From the NCBI GenBank assembly GCA_026826555.1, contig JAKSZT010017954.1:7885514-7949513 (forward strand): 64,000 nucleotides of DNA. The letters are read 5' to 3'. Of the stretch, positions 1 to 12,338 are shown piece after piece. The DNA is from Tolypeutes matacus (taxonomy: Eukaryota; Chordata; Mammalia; Cingulata; Chlamyphoridae). A program made the position numbers and the translations under genes. A model generated the notes under the pieces. It did no database searches and had not been told where the DNA came from. It saw only the letters and a program-made list of their open reading frames with translations. How positions within the stretch are numbered: the first letter of the stretch is position 1; each line of letters begins with the position of its first letter.

Positions 1-575
1 CTGCAGTTTTATCTCTTGCCAAAAGATGGAGAAGGAAGGAAGAAGTGAAGAGAAGAGGTTCAAAGACAGGGTTCTCTGATTGGGAGTTCTATGTCCCTAG
101 CTTACTCCAGGGGTAGACAACCCAATCTGCCTCTTAATTTTTGGCAGCCTGATCTCTCTTGTTGTCCGATACCGCTTGGATGCTCTAGAGGCATCTCAAA
201 TGAATCATGACTTGATCTAAATTCAACATCTCCTTAACTCTTTCTCAAATGGGAGGTGTGAATGTTATTCTTTGGCATCCCTCTCCATCAAACCACATAT
301 CAAATCAATCGCCAAGTCCTACTGACCCTGCTTTTTCAATCTCCCATGGTTCTGTCCTCTCCTCTCACTTTCTGAATTGAGACCATCATTTCTCCCATGG
401 ACTAATGCAAAGTCCTCCAAACCGGTCTCTCAGCCAAGTGTGCCATGTCCTCTTGTCCCTGGGCCTTTGCACATTCTGATCCCTCTGCTTAGACTGCACT
501 GGACCTACTTTCTTTTCCAGGAAGCTTGTCTTGCCCCTGCAAGAATTCCTCTACAAAAACACGGATGGAAGTGAT
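1..575 (+). repeat. L2 LINE remnant (RT-region part)
   Basis: The text reads like degraded L2 (CR1-clade) ORF2, including the typical CCTGGGCCTTTGCACATTCT segment near 459-478. It is separated by an L1 3' end from the matching L2 tail at 850-1075. The reading frame is destroyed. Confidence 0.6.
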
Positions 576-576
576 C

Positions 577-848
577 AGCTCAAGGAAGGCACTGGAAGCC
601 TGCACCATCATCAGGAGGTGGAGGGGAAGAGAGAAGGATGGGCGTGGCCTGGGGTATTAGTTATATCTCTAAGGTCTTATTTCTTAAAAGATGGGGGGAT
701 GAAAGGGAGAGAAAGACAGATTGAGAGAGAGAGATCACAGGAACATGTCAAGATATTGACATTTGTCGAATCTGGATCATAGGTATCTGTTATATTATTA
801 TATGTGTTTGAAATATTTCATAATTAAAATTAAAAATAAAATGTTTTA
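577..848 (+). repeat. L1 3' end fragment
   Basis: It ends in the L1-type terminus (tgtttgaaatatttcataat, then an AAAATAAAAT tail). It splits an older L2 into the pieces at 1-575 and 850-1075. Confidence 0.55.
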
Positions 849-849
849 A

Positions 850-1075
850 AATGAGCCATCCTCCCCTCTTTCAGCTTGTCATAATCTTTTGTAGTGAATT
901 CTTCCATAGGGTTTCTCGCCTTGGACTTCTACTACAGGTTTACCTGTATGTCCCTTCTACTAGACTATAAACTCCCCGAGGGCAGATGCTGTGTTTTGTT
1001 TCTCTTTCCATTCACATCCTTTTGGGGTGCCTGGGCACATGGTAGCCACTTGCTAGTCCCTTGCTGAATGAGTCT
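850..1075 (+). repeat. L2 LINE 3' tail
   Basis: The canonical L2 ending is recognisable: an 'actagactataaactcc' word, then 'gagggcagatgctgtg', then 'gcctgggcacatggtagcc' and 'ttgctgaatgag'. Confidence 0.7.
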
Positions 1076-2210
1076 CTAAAACCTCTGCTCGCAGTATATT
1101 GAAGGCTGGTGTTAATCGCTGGTGTTGGCAATAGGCAGGGGTCGAAGGAGACCTTAAAGGGGAGAGGAGGGAGGAGCGCAAGCAGTGGTTGGCAGGCGCC
1201 CTCCATCCCAGCCCAGGGGGAACGTGCTGGGGTGTGAAGATGCTGAGATCCCAGCTCGGCCCAGGCTGAGAGGACTGAAGCTGTGGCTTTCCGGGAGAGC
1301 TCTGTCTGCAGGGCATGCAAGGTTAGCACCCTCGGGGAGAAGGTGGCTGGCCTAGAGAGTGCCCCCCACCCCGGCTGGCTCATCAGAGAGGACAAAAAGT
1401 CCTGGACAGGCTGGGCGGGGGGTGGGGGTGGGGTTCAAACAAAAATGGACAGACAGGGAGTGCCTGATTTTGATAGTTACGGGAAGGAGAAGCAGGGGCT
1501 TGAGGACACGAGGCAGGGTCGGGAGGCAGAGCGGCGAGAAGGGAGGGAGGCACCAGAAGCTGGACCCCTGTGCCCTGCGAGGTGATGGACTTGTTTATTC
1601 ATTCATTTATTTAGCAAATATTTATTGCCTGCCTACTGTGCTTGGCCCAAGGTGAGGTGCTGGGTGTGCAGTGATGAGCAGGATAAGCTGTGGGGTGTTA
1701 AGAAAACTTATGTTCGCCACCTGGCTGAGGCAGGAGAGTGTGCACAGCCTGCCCCTGCACCTGCTCAGAACGACTCCATCTCCTCCCCTACGTGACGGCA
1801 CCTCAGACACCTCCAGGGCCCCCTGCAAGCTCTCCTTTCTTGCCTGGACTCTCATCACTAGGGAGAATTGGTGAAGTGTCAGCAGGCTGGCACCAGGGTG
1901 ACACTGGCCTAGAAGCAGCTATTCCATGTGGTTGCCAGGCCACGGAGGTGTAAAGGCACAGGGGAGCAGCCTGGGTCCTCTTAACGGGGAAGAGCTGAGG
2001 CTGGAGGAGGCCCCTAGCAGAGACCTTCTCAGTGGCATCTCAGCCTGAAGTGCAGGTGCCCTCTGCTCAGGCACCTGGGAGAAGGGTTAAGGGGTCTGTG
2101 CCGGCTGCCCCAAGTCAAGAGCTGAGGCTCCCATATTTACACAGGCTCATGACCAGGTGTGACCTCTAGCTCATGGGCTATTTTTGCTCCTTTTCCTCCT
2201 TTGACACTGT
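1076..2210. other. Unassigned stretch, with a short L2 piece
   Basis: No gene was recognised. About 1590-1690 carries the minus-orientation L2 words (tttattcattcattta, then tattgcctgcctactgtg). The rest is GC-moderate sequence without features I can name. Confidence 0.45.
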
Positions 2211-2228
2211 GCTTTGTGCTCATTTTTA

Positions 2229-2262
2229 TAAAAGCTTTATTGAAATATAATTCCTTCCTTCC
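2229..2262 (-). mobile_element. 34-bp retro-insertion with 15-bp target-site duplication
   Basis: Perfect copies of TTGTGCTCATTTTTA lie at 2214-2228 and 2263-2277. Between them the minus strand reads a purine-rich start, then ATTATATTTCAATAAAGC and a short A-ending tail. That is the look of an extremely 5'-truncated L1 3' end inserted by target-primed reverse transcription. Confidence 0.75.
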
Positions 2263-2702
2263 TTGTGCTCATTTTTAATCTGCTCCCATGTAGGTAAATT
2301 TTAGGGAAAGGGGGGAATGTCATTTGTTCTTAATTTCCACTCTGATCCTTTGCTTCCCAGCGACGGTCTGGCAGTCATAGCATTGACATTGAAAAGCAGG
2401 AGACAAGATCATCTGTGGACCTCCTGCTTATAAATCCAGGGTACCGCCCCGGGGGGAGGAGGGGCAGAGGTCTCTGCTACTCGTGCCTGGGATGTGGGCT
2501 ACAATTGCTGGCAGCAACCTGGAGACACCACCAGGAAATGCCACCTGCAACCGGCGGTGGGGGTGGGGGAGGGAGGAGCAGCCCTGAAGAGTGCAGGCTG
2601 CAGAGCCGGAGCTGAGAGCCGACTCCCATTCAGGTCTCCTGCATATCCCCTGGGCACCTCGGTACTCGTCCCTGCACCAGACATCCATTCCCCTGAGAGT
2701 CC

Positions 2703-2770
2703 ATTCAATAGGTCTGAGGTGAGGCCCCTGCATCTTTATGTTTATAAAGCACCTGGTGATTCTGATGAAA
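2703..2770 (+). repeat. MER5-type hAT fragment
   Basis: It carries words typical of the MER5 body (ataggtctgaggtgaggcc, then agcacctggtgattctgatg). Confidence 0.5.
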
Positions 2771-2827
2771 ATCGTAATTATGTATTGATTCCTCTGTTGA
2801 CTACTGTGAAAAACAGTGTTGCTTCGG

Positions 2828-3003
2828 CAGTGACCCTCAAACACGAGCATGCATCAAAATCACCTGAGGACTTGTTGAAACCCAGGTTGCTGTGTTCTAC
2901 CTCCTGAATTTCCGATCCGGTGGGTCTGGGGTGGAGCCTGAGAATTTGCTTTTCTAACAAGTTCCCAGGTTCTAGTCAGGGGCTACACTTTGAGAACCAT
3001 TGT
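2828..3003 (+). repeat. MER5A-type non-autonomous hAT element
   Basis: It is nearly full length. It opens with cagtgaccctcaaac, runs through 'catcaaaatcacctgagg' and 'ggtgggtctggggtggagcc', and closes with 'acactttgagaaccattg', the mirrored end of the family. Confidence 0.75.
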
Positions 3004-3057
3004 ACTAAGAGGACACGCCTGCCTCCCTGGAAATCACAAAGACGTGAAAGAGTAGAA

Positions 3058-3241
3058 ACTCACTGCTCTAATTCTTAACCCTGTCTGCACATTAGAATCA
3101 TCTGGTGAGCTTCTAAAATTCTTGACGCCCAGGCTGCACCATGGACCAATTAAATCAGAACATCTGACGATGGGATCAAGACATTGGTAGTATTTTACAG
3201 CTTCCCAGGTGATTCCAATGTGCGGTGGTTGAGAACCACTG
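3058..3241 (+). repeat. MER5-type hAT element
   Basis: It is a second copy directly after the previous one. It has cacattagaatcatctgg, an internal ccaggctgcacc and a terminal 'ggttgagaaccactg'. It is more diverged than its neighbour. Confidence 0.65.
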
Positions 3242-5029
3242 CCCCGGGGAGGTCTTTGAAGTTCAGCAAACTTCTAACTCTCTTGAGAATAGAGAAGGAA
3301 AAAGTGGAGTGAGTGGGAGACAAAAGTTACAAGAGCTAAAGTGGGGTGAGGAGTCAGTCCCCAGGGGCCTGAGACATCAAGCCTTGTTTAGCAGAGCCCT
3401 GAAACTCAGCTGTGATGAGTCGCCTACATCTTCCTTCCTGGTCCTAGGAAATTCAGAAGTGAGAGCATGGCCCTTACAAGGTGCAGAGTAGATGGCCCTG
3501 AACACAGCTGCCTGAAGAACCTTCTGGACATATCCTGGCCTAGGCTTGGGGGCAAGGGCAGGGCCCAAGTGCAGAGTGTCCATGGGTGAGCATACAGCGG
3601 AAGACTGGAGAACAGATGCTTCCTCCGCCTGCTCTTGGCCTTTAAGCAGATCTCAGGGAAGCCTAGAGACCCAGTGATTGAAGACAACATGCCTTGGGTG
3701 GAATGTAAAGGGGAGCATAAATAGGTCTGGAGACTTGTCATGGCCTCAGGTCCTAATGCCAGCCACTCAAAGCCAGGCTACTTCCTCTGGGTAGATCTTC
3801 CAGCTTCGGCAGGAGAGATAATGATGGACACAGCTTTGTCATTTTGTACTTTAGTTGTACGACAGATAAACATTTATCTAAAAGAAAACCTTTGAAATTA
3901 ATTTACCACCAAAATTATGGAAACAACCCAGGAGGATGCAGTGGAGTGTTCACATCTTCAGGCAGAGCTTTGCTTTATGTTGGGCATTATCCAGTTTCTG
4001 GCCAATATTGGGCAATGAATCTTCAGGCTTCATTGTCGTAATTTCTATGTGTAAAGTGTCAGAGACTTAAGTTCTGTGGTCAGGACCCTGGTGGGCCATT
4101 TGCCATAGAGGAGACTCCCTGCTGGGGTGGGTAGCCCAGAAGAATGAATATTCATATCAAAGTCCTTAGCGATAATAAAATCAACCTTAAGACTCAGATC
4201 AGAGAGGATAAAATCTGTCATTATCTCACTGGAATTTGCCAGAGGCGCCCTTCAATAAAGAGACAAACACGTGCTTTATGTCTAGAACAGTATATTCTTA
4301 GGATTTTTAAATTCTTAGGGATTTTACCTCATTTAACTCTGAGAAGATGGATAATATGAAACTTTTAAAATAGGGTACCAGATCAGAGACCCCAGAAGAT
4401 CCTACCCAACTGGAAACTCAGATTTCGGCACAAGTACAATCAATCACTTGAAAGAACGTGAGAGGACAGTTTTGTGAAGTGAAGAAAATCTGAGATGCCT
4501 CATGGTGCTTGGAGACAGGAGGCCAAAGCTGTGGGCCAAATTTGGCCAGGATCTAAGCTAGTTCCTTTAACCATGACTTAAGTTTCTGGTGCCCTCTGTT
4601 GCCTTACATACATAAGGAAATTGGTATCTTTTTCCATACCCAGGAAGCTCAAATCACATTAAAAATTCTGCAACTCAAGTGAAAAGTTATGATATGTCTG
4701 AATGTAAATGTTGGAAAGAAGTTGGCAAATGGAATCTCAAAAGATGATGCCATTACCTTGGTGGCTGCAAAGTTTTCTTAATCACACTTTCTGCTCCCCA
4801 GCCAGAAGATGGTTTACATTTCTTACCATATGCTCATAGTCAGCTTGTTTCCCCTTATGTCAATCATTTCCCTCTCAAGTCCCACCACACAAGCAGACCC
4901 CCTGGCTGCCTTCTCAGCTGTTGTGATGCTGGAGTTTCACCTGAACAGATCTAGTATTCTGTCAGGGACACAGGAATGAATTTAATGAGCCATATGCAAA
5001 TCAAATCACAGACAATGAACTGAAACACT
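3242..5029. other. Unassigned, presumed intergenic
   Basis: No gene or clearly classifiable repeat was recognised. If the AATAAA at 5060-5055 ends CALN1, this is DNA downstream of the gene. Confidence 0.4.
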
Positions 5030-5054
5030 TGTCAAAAGAAAAAAAAAAAGAACT

Positions 5055-5060
5055 TTTATT
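5055..5060 (-). promoter_or_regulatory. Candidate distal polyadenylation signal AATAAA
   Basis: On the minus strand AATAAA is followed by AGTTC and then a U-rich run (the plus-strand A run at about 5039-5049). This hexamer plus U-rich downstream element is what a cleavage site near 5030-5040 would need. It lies at the edge of the repeat-poor block downstream of CALN1. Confidence 0.5.
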
Positions 5061-5622
5061 TTTTTTTCTATTGCATAAATAATGGTAAATTAGACTCTTT
5101 TTTTATACAGATTATATATTTACAGACAAGTTTGGTTAGAGAAAACATCTGGTAAATATGGCAGTCAGTTTTCCTTTATACACTAAGATAACATATTAAT
5201 AATATATACTTCATTTGACCAGTAAGTTGCATGCCAGGTTAATTTATATTAGTATTTACATTCTATATAAAGGTTTTCTTTTGACTAGTCTGCTGAGTCT
5301 CTCATCACCAATAGCAGAAATCAACTGAGACTGAACGCAAAAATGGAAGGTGAATGAGGTAAACGGAAAGATTGGGGCCCACGATTTTAGTCTTGGTGGC
5401 CCATTCTGGACGTGCGAGCTGCCAAGCTCATATCATCCTGGTCAGGAAAGTCCTCAGCTGTGCTCCTATTGACTGGCACCCAGCACGTTGGTGGCAAGGA
5501 TTCCAGTCATTTGCTACTGTGCTTTGAGAAACCACTGGTGTCTCAAATAATGGCCCCTAACTTCTCGGTGACCGACCCCACCCCCAACCTGCTGCCTGAC
5601 CAGACTTTCTGTGTCTGCTTTC

Positions 5623-5657
5623 TCTCCAAGGACGTTGCCTTGGCTAGTCCTTGGAGA
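5623..5657. other. Perfect 11-bp inverted repeat (hairpin candidate)
   Basis: Arms 5623-5633 (TCTCCAAGGAC) and 5647-5657 (GTCCTTGGAGA) are exact reverse complements around a 13-base loop. On the minus strand this would be a stem-loop in the candidate 3'UTR. Confidence 0.6.
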
Positions 5658-6689
5658 AACAGCTTCTTCTTGGATGTAGAATCAGGGAAGAAAACCAAAC
5701 CCCACTAAGAAACCATTCAGTGCACCCTGGAACCTGATTTTCGGGTAAGAAAGAAGGAACATTCTTTGTTTTTCCCTGGAGAGAGCTGAGAGACGCTGGC
5801 TTGTGCAAATTTCCACCAGGAGCTGAGAGGGTGCTTTCCTGGCCAATCTGGATCTGTCCAGGGAAGACGTGCAGTGCTTGCTATAAAGTCAGTGAGTGGG
5901 ACCTTAGTCTACTTCAGGAAGAGGGAGAGAGGACAAACACCTGGGATTTTATATTGGCAGGGGGCAGAAGGGTGGGAGAGCTTTGTGGGTGCTCCAGGGA
6001 TTTCTTCCTGCCCTAGTCATGATTGAACTGCCCTTGAAAGCAGGCACTTGCGTTCAGCATCACTTGTCAGCCTTCTAATGGACCCTCGCAGGCGGCTGGA
6101 CTCTCTGGACTCTTAATCTAATTCCCGATCACCAGAGAATGTCACTCTCTTCCTCCTGCAGTGTTACAAATAATTTCAAACCACTGTCACATATACTGGA
6201 ACTGCTGTTCCAGTGGCAAAAAAAAGGAAAGAAAGGAAGAAATGACCGGAAATTGTGCTCTTTATTCAGTAGCTTCCAGTTAAGCTTTCTCAGACGGAGA
6301 AACAAGCATCTTTTCCTGGAATCTGGCTTTGTTTCCCCCTACTTATTCATTTATTCTGACTCACATGATCTGTGGTGAGGCAAGCAGACCCCCTTAATTT
6401 TCACGTTGGCTAGAACAAGGACACAAAGCCCATCTTTGATGCTCCCTTGAATCAGCAAGACTTCAGAGTAAACAAAACCCCCACCCTGCAAAACATGACA
6501 CACTTGACATAAACCAACTTGCCTCATTTCATCCACAGACAATGGATACCAAAAGAGATGCCTCTTGGGACTTGTGTTAAAAAAAGAAACTGCTAGTCCC
6601 TAAAGCAATTCATCAGGGGAATAGGGACCTTCTCAATAGGGGACACTTATTCTGAATTGTTTCAAACAGAATGTCACAATGGGAAAGCT

Positions 6690-6731
6690 CTTCCTGATCA
6701 TCTGGTCTACCTTCCTGATCATCTGGTCTAC
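6690..6731. repeat. Perfect tandem duplication of 21 bp
   Basis: The 21-base unit beginning CTTCCTGATCATCTGG occurs twice without change, at 6690-6710 and 6711-6731. Each copy contains the palindrome TGATCA. Confidence 0.9.
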
Positions 6732-6842
6732 CTGCCCTCTCACTTTAGAGATGGGAAACCTGAGCCAAGGGAGGGCAGCCACTCAAAGTAACCCAGCTAG
6801 TGGTGACAGAGGCACCTGAGGTCCTATCTCCTGTGCCCTTCC
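6732..6842 (-). repeat. MIR fragment
   Basis: It has the MIR core in minus orientation: gagatgggaaacctgag, then 'cactcaaagtaacccagctagtgg'-like words and 'aggtcctatctcctgtgccc'. It is the only clear repeat in the candidate 3'UTR. Confidence 0.5.
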
Positions 6843-9800
6843 CAGTGGATGGTACTGCCTCAGTTCAACAGGTCTGAGCCAGGACAGAGAGCCCTTGGAG
6901 AAGCATCTTGGGCTTGGTCATATGTTAGCATCCTAAAAGGAAAAGAGATCTGGCAGCCTCCTCTTGAAATTCACAAAGCACATCATTTGGATCAGGTTGA
7001 TGGGCAGCCCTGTGATACTCAATCCCCTGTATGTTCCCAAAGTAGGCCACATACACAGGGAAAATATTCAGAGACCATCAGGCCAAATGCACAGGGAAAA
7101 CCTTTGGAGACCAGCAGCTGGAACCCTTTAAAATCTTTCTTTTTCTCTCTCAGGTCCACAGATGTAATCATATTCCAGCTGAGTTTTGTATTCCATGGAA
7201 TAGTCCTTCCTAATTAGCCTGCTCTTCTACCCCACTGGAAAATTCCAGCCTCTGCATCCTTTTCATTTGGACAATAACTTCTAACAGTGTGAGGAAAATG
7301 GTTTTGAAAAGCCAACCCATCATGCCCGTGGAAAAGAGATGGATCACTGGCAATGACCAGCATGAGTGGTGTGCTCAACTTACAGGCTACCCAAGGTAAG
7401 GGTAGTGGGCAGAGGTCTGGCAAGTCCTTTCCAGTTTTAGAAGACTGCCTTTGTAAGATGGCAGACCTGGATTTTTTGTGGCTATGCCAGCTGAATCAAA
7501 AGAATTTTGTTCTGAAAATGTTTTGAACATTATTATCATGTCCTTTGAGAAACCAATATTTAGTAGAAACCATAGCTCTTAAAATGACCATGTATATCAG
7601 CAGTGAGCACAAGAGGCTAAGAGAAATACTTGGCTGGTTTGTGCACTTGACCTTATTCCTCCACGCAAACTGTCCAGGGTGAGGGCAGTCCCCTGAGCAG
7701 CTTAGTCAAAGGAAATGCGAAGCAAAGTTGAACAGATCTGACATTTAAATTGTCATGGAGACGGGTCCATAAGAGGCCATCTAAAGCCTCATCTGTTTTG
7801 CCATCATTTTAAATAATTCAAATTGAAAACCTTAGCTGCTGAATAATGCTTCTTTTCTGTTTCTGATAGATTTTCCCCTTCGGGGGGAGGTGAGCAGTGA
7901 GGTGGTGTGGAAGGGCACAGCCTTTCCATTATTGACTCTTAGTCCCACGAGGATCACCGAAGAGGCCACCGAGAAAGTTCTGACCTGAGGTCATTTCACA
8001 CAGATGCTCTTCAGGGGCAGCTCTGCAGTCTTCCTGCTAATTCAACCGAAAGGTACGTGCCAATGTCCAGATACTTTGTCTCAGTTCATCAGGTATCATG
8101 GCATTATAGAAAAAGGGGCCCCATCTTGCAGTGTGATTCTGGACCCTCCCTATATCTCAGCGGAACAGGGTGAATAACAGGATCACTATGGGTCTTTAAA
8201 GAAATAGTCAGTGCAGTCAACTGACCCAATGGGGAGCAAGGGCACAGGGAAGCGGGATTTCATGGCACACAGCCATACAAGGCCAGGCCAGCCCAGCCCA
8301 GGGGGCCCTCCTCGCGGGCTTGGCCTTAATCTGCTGGCCATTCTTACCTGGGCCCAGGCAGGCTGCTCGCCACAGGTTAAAAGCAAGGTGCAAAACTCTG
8401 ATTTAGGACCTGAGTCTGAACTTAAGCCTAGTAGGAGGCATTTGGAATAAAAGATACATTTTTCTCTATCCAGTGCTTAGATATATCACTTTATGATTCC
8501 ATGGATGGAAGGTAGGGGTGGGGAATTATTGTCAAAACATCTCTTGTTAGGTTCTAACTGCAGGGTAATGGACCAGTTGTTATGTGAAAGTAGAGATGGG
8601 AGCAGTTATCAAGAAAGAAAACTTGTGATGCAAACAAACCTAGAAACTTCTGAAACCACTGTGATGGCAGGTGCCTATGACCACATGTAAACTTCAGTTC
8701 ACTTAAGTTCACATTTCTGGCTTCTGGGGGAGCTGCTCAATAGAGAACAGATCTTTTAGAGATTAGAGCTTTAACATGTTATTTTTTTCTTTCCAGATGA
8801 TGTTTCTGCCTTCTCATGCAGATTCAGGAGTCCTAACTCTGGGCCCTGGGGATAGGGGATAGGAGCAGAGGTAAGGAGGATACCACAGAGCTTACAGGTA
8901 GCTCCTGTTCTCCTGAGTAAATGGAAGGATAAGTTCACACATGAGGAAAAGGCAGAGAAATTATCCAGATTTTCTGAGGGTAATTTTCCCTACCAGCAGG
9001 ATATGGGTGCAGGGAGTCAGGTTGCAATCCAGCAGACAGAACCAGAGTGTTCTTTAAGAAAATGTTCCCTATTTTTATGTGCCTTGGCAAACTCAGGGTG
9101 GAATGCAAAGGTTGCCATGGTGACATCCCCTTTAAAAAAAAAAAAACCAGATTGATCACGTGGGACCCACATACATTCTTGGAGCCTCTGCTAATAGTCC
9201 CGCTGCCGGGTCCTTTTGGGGGGGCTCTGTCTACATCTGGAGTGAAGGGAGGCAGCTTCTTTGGGGGCGAAGGGATCAGAGTCTGCTTCTTATTCTCTCC
9301 CCAAGTCAAATGCCTTCCTGAGCATCACTTATGGCCTGAAGGACCCCTGTGCTTCAAGCAAGAATGAGCTAAGTTGGGCTTGCCAATGCACTCTGCCACC
9401 CCGGGCTGGCAGCACAGGGCACTGACTCCTGAGTTCATTAACTGGGAGGACAGAGGGAGAACGGGCTGCGTCCCTGCAGTGGGCACCTCTGGCTGGAGCC
9501 ACCGGCACAACTTGAGCATGGGGCACAGGGACCTTTTGGATCCACGAGTTCAAAATCACCAAAGGCAAGGATGCTGAGTAGCCTGGGGCCCCAGCAGAGC
9601 ATTTGCAAGAACTCTTAGGAATGGGGCTCTGGGTCCAGGGACTCTGAGAAGTCAGTATCTTAAATTGCATGACAAATTATCCCACCACCTTGGACAGACC
9701 ATCAAAGCAAAGGAGCTAGGATGCAAGTCCCATGGACATAGCCTCAGCTCCCAATGTCCAAGGAGTGCTGGCAGCCAGGGTTGTCATCACATACTGTGTC

Positions 9801-11885
9801 CTTCAGTCCTCGGGTGTCACTGTGAGGCAGGAGGGTCACTTCTAGGCCATCAAAGAGAATTCTGTGGCTTCCTTCTTGCCCTCTCTCCCTAGGAACACCC
9901 ACACTGGATGCATTCTCCTAGATTTTCTCCTGCTTCCAGACTTGCTTCCAGGTCACTGAGGAAAAGAGTCCTCTTTAGGAGAGGATGCTGAGCCTTTCTT
10001 GGAAACATGCTGTTGCCTCTCCGGAGCTTCTTTTAATTCCTACCCTTGCTCAGTAGCGAATCTATCTTCCATTCTTCTGGGTCCCTGTTCCCCAGTGGGA
10101 GGCAGAAAAAATTTGCAGAAAAGTAGCCTCTGGAGAAGTGCTCATTTCACACCAATCTCCTCACTTGGGGCCAGGATCATTTAAGAATCATCCCTGGGGT
10201 CTCCACCCCATCTAGGGAGGGTCCTGCATCTCCTCTCCAGGAGCACGTGGTCTGTGGTTCAGGGGTCAGTGGAAGACAGGGAAGCATGTCCCTGCAGGTC
10301 TGCTGTGCCCTCTCACCAAAGTCCAGCTGAGAGAGGCCAAACTGCCAGGGGCTGCAGCAAACAGCAAAGCCGCCTGATGCATCAGTATTCTGCCTTTGGA
10401 CCTGTTCTAGTTTAGGGTTCTGATCCTGAGGGCACTGTGGTGAGTCAGCCAAGGGGAGGGACAGAAGAGGCAGGCGTGGAGTCGGCCAGGGCAGGGGCAA
10501 GGTGGAAACAGAGAAGGGAAGGCTACTGCCTCCCAGATCGGATGTCGCTGGGTGCCAGGTGTTTTCAGAGGGGTTCTCGACTCCTTGCACACTCGGTCGC
10601 TCCCACTTGCTCCCTCCGCCACACTATGGCTGAAACCCTAGTTTTACTTGTGCTCATCATGAATATTTGCATTTTTGCACAATGGGAAAGTTCTCCAGCT
10701 GCCCGCAGGCTGTGAGAAGCCACTGGGGGGTGCTTGCAGAGGTGAAGAGGAAGGAAGGAACCTGGGGGAAAGCTGGGAGAGGGTAGGCTGGAAGGTCCAG
10801 GAACACAAACCACAGCAACCAGACTACCCCAAGCTGCATGGAGATAGAGAAGATTCTGGCGCCTCAGTACTGGGATGAAGGGAAACCCGGAGAAGGGGAA
10901 AGCTGGCAGCTTTAGGAGGCAATCCAAAGAAATAGGAGCAAGACAATTGCAATACAGAAATAAAGACCTGAGCTTGAGAAAGTACAAAGGGAAATCTTAC
11001 ATCCAGAGATCATCGGCTAATCAGACTAGGTGAGTTTGAATGAACAGTGGTGCCTGATAGAGCGTCTAGGAATAGTCAGGAAGTTACAGAATTGAAGTGG
11101 TGTTGCAAACGGACCATTGGATCCAGCTCCCTTCCCCAACGGAAGTATTCTGCAGGCAGGAGCAAATTACCTGTCGTGTTGCCTAGGTTTATTAACATTT
11201 TGTTTTTCTCTCGTGAAAATGAGTCAGTTGCAGAATCTGAATGTCAGAAGATGTTATGTAAAGTACAGGAGTTTGAGCTTTTCATCTTTCTGCTGTGGAT
11301 GGTATTTCTCTTTTTAGCGGGGAAGGCTAATTAACAAAGCAGTCCAATAAGAGAAAAAGATAAGCTGCCCGAGGCCCTTAACTTACAGAGGTCATCTGGC
11401 GTGGACATGTGTCCCGTCAGGACCACCGGGTGCCGACTGCCAACACCTCCTTACCCAGCCCCTCTCCCCCACCTACCTCACCCCTCGGAAAAGAAGCGGG
11501 GATGAGTGCCGGAGGACAAGCTTCTATCAGGAGCAAGGATTTAGGGAAGAATAATGTCATACACGAAGAAGCCAAATAGATACATCTGTCTATGTGTCTC
11601 TTATAGATATGCCTGCGCATAATGCTTCTTTGTTTCTTTTTTTTTTTATTTATTTCTCTAACGGCAGCCCAGGTGGCAAAGCTGGAAGGAAGGCTCTCTG
11701 CAGATTCCAAAATGCTGGTGCGCGAAGGGCTCAAGGAACAGAAAGCCAAGTGCCAACGGAAACGGAGAGCTCCCCAACTCTGCCAGCGAGAGTCCTGTAC
11801 ACAAGGCAGTAAAAACGGAAGCAAGGGGGGTGCAGCTGCAGGGCGACGCCAGGCGCCGCGCCCCGGTCAATGGCTTTCCCCTCAC

Positions 11886-11911
11886 GCCTGGGTGTGGGTG
11901 TGGGTGTGGGT
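11886..11911 (+). repeat. GGGTGT microsatellite
   Basis: Four contiguous GGTGTG-type units lie inside the CpG-rich block next to the terminal exon. Confidence 0.8.
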
Positions 11912-12144
11912 GCGCGTCCACCGGTGGCCCTTCTGCGGCAACCCAGAAGCCCGCCTCTTGGGGCTGCGGGTTGCCCCAGGCGGAGGTCTACTGCTGAGAC
12001 ATGGGACGTGGAGATGATCGCGCGCTCCTGCCTCGGCCTTGCTCTCCGACACCCCCGACTTGGATTGCTGCTGAAATTCCCAGGTGAAGATGAAGGGTCT
12101 TCTGAGTCACCAGCAGTGGCCGAAGCCACAATAGCTCCTGGTTA

Positions 12145-12150
12145 TTTATT
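12145..12150 (-). promoter_or_regulatory. Candidate proximal polyadenylation signal AATAAA
   Basis: AATAAA lies on the minus strand about 190 bases below the CALN1 stop codon, in the context TGCAATAAATAACC. It could yield a short-3'UTR isoform. The U/GU-rich downstream element is weak, so use is uncertain. Confidence 0.35.
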
Positions 12151-12338
12151 GCATTAGGAAGCGAAACCATTAAAGCCTTGACGACAGCCCTTGTGTGTCC
12201 CTGCCAAGGAGAGGAAGTCGAGCGCAATGCCAGGCGCGCTGCCACCTCCGCAGCGTCCCTGTCTGCTTGCGTGGAGGAACGAGGTTCGCCCGCAGGGCAT
12301 GCACATGCGGTGAGCCGGGCACGCGGCGGCGGCGGGGG

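Larger units (their letters stand above)
5030..12338 (-). other. CALN1: Candidate long CALN1 3'UTR
   Basis: The region runs from the TAG stop at 12339 down to an AATAAA (minus strand, 5060-5055), followed within about 10-20 bases by a U-rich stretch. It has no LTR, L1 or SINE that I can identify and only one MIR-like piece, unlike the repeat-dense DNA on both sides. It is AT-rich and full of TTTATT/ATTTA-like words near the distal end (5050-5330), as conserved 3'UTR ends often are. A long 3'UTR fits my recollection of mammalian CALN1 transcripts, but without transcript data the end point is inference. Confidence 0.5.
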
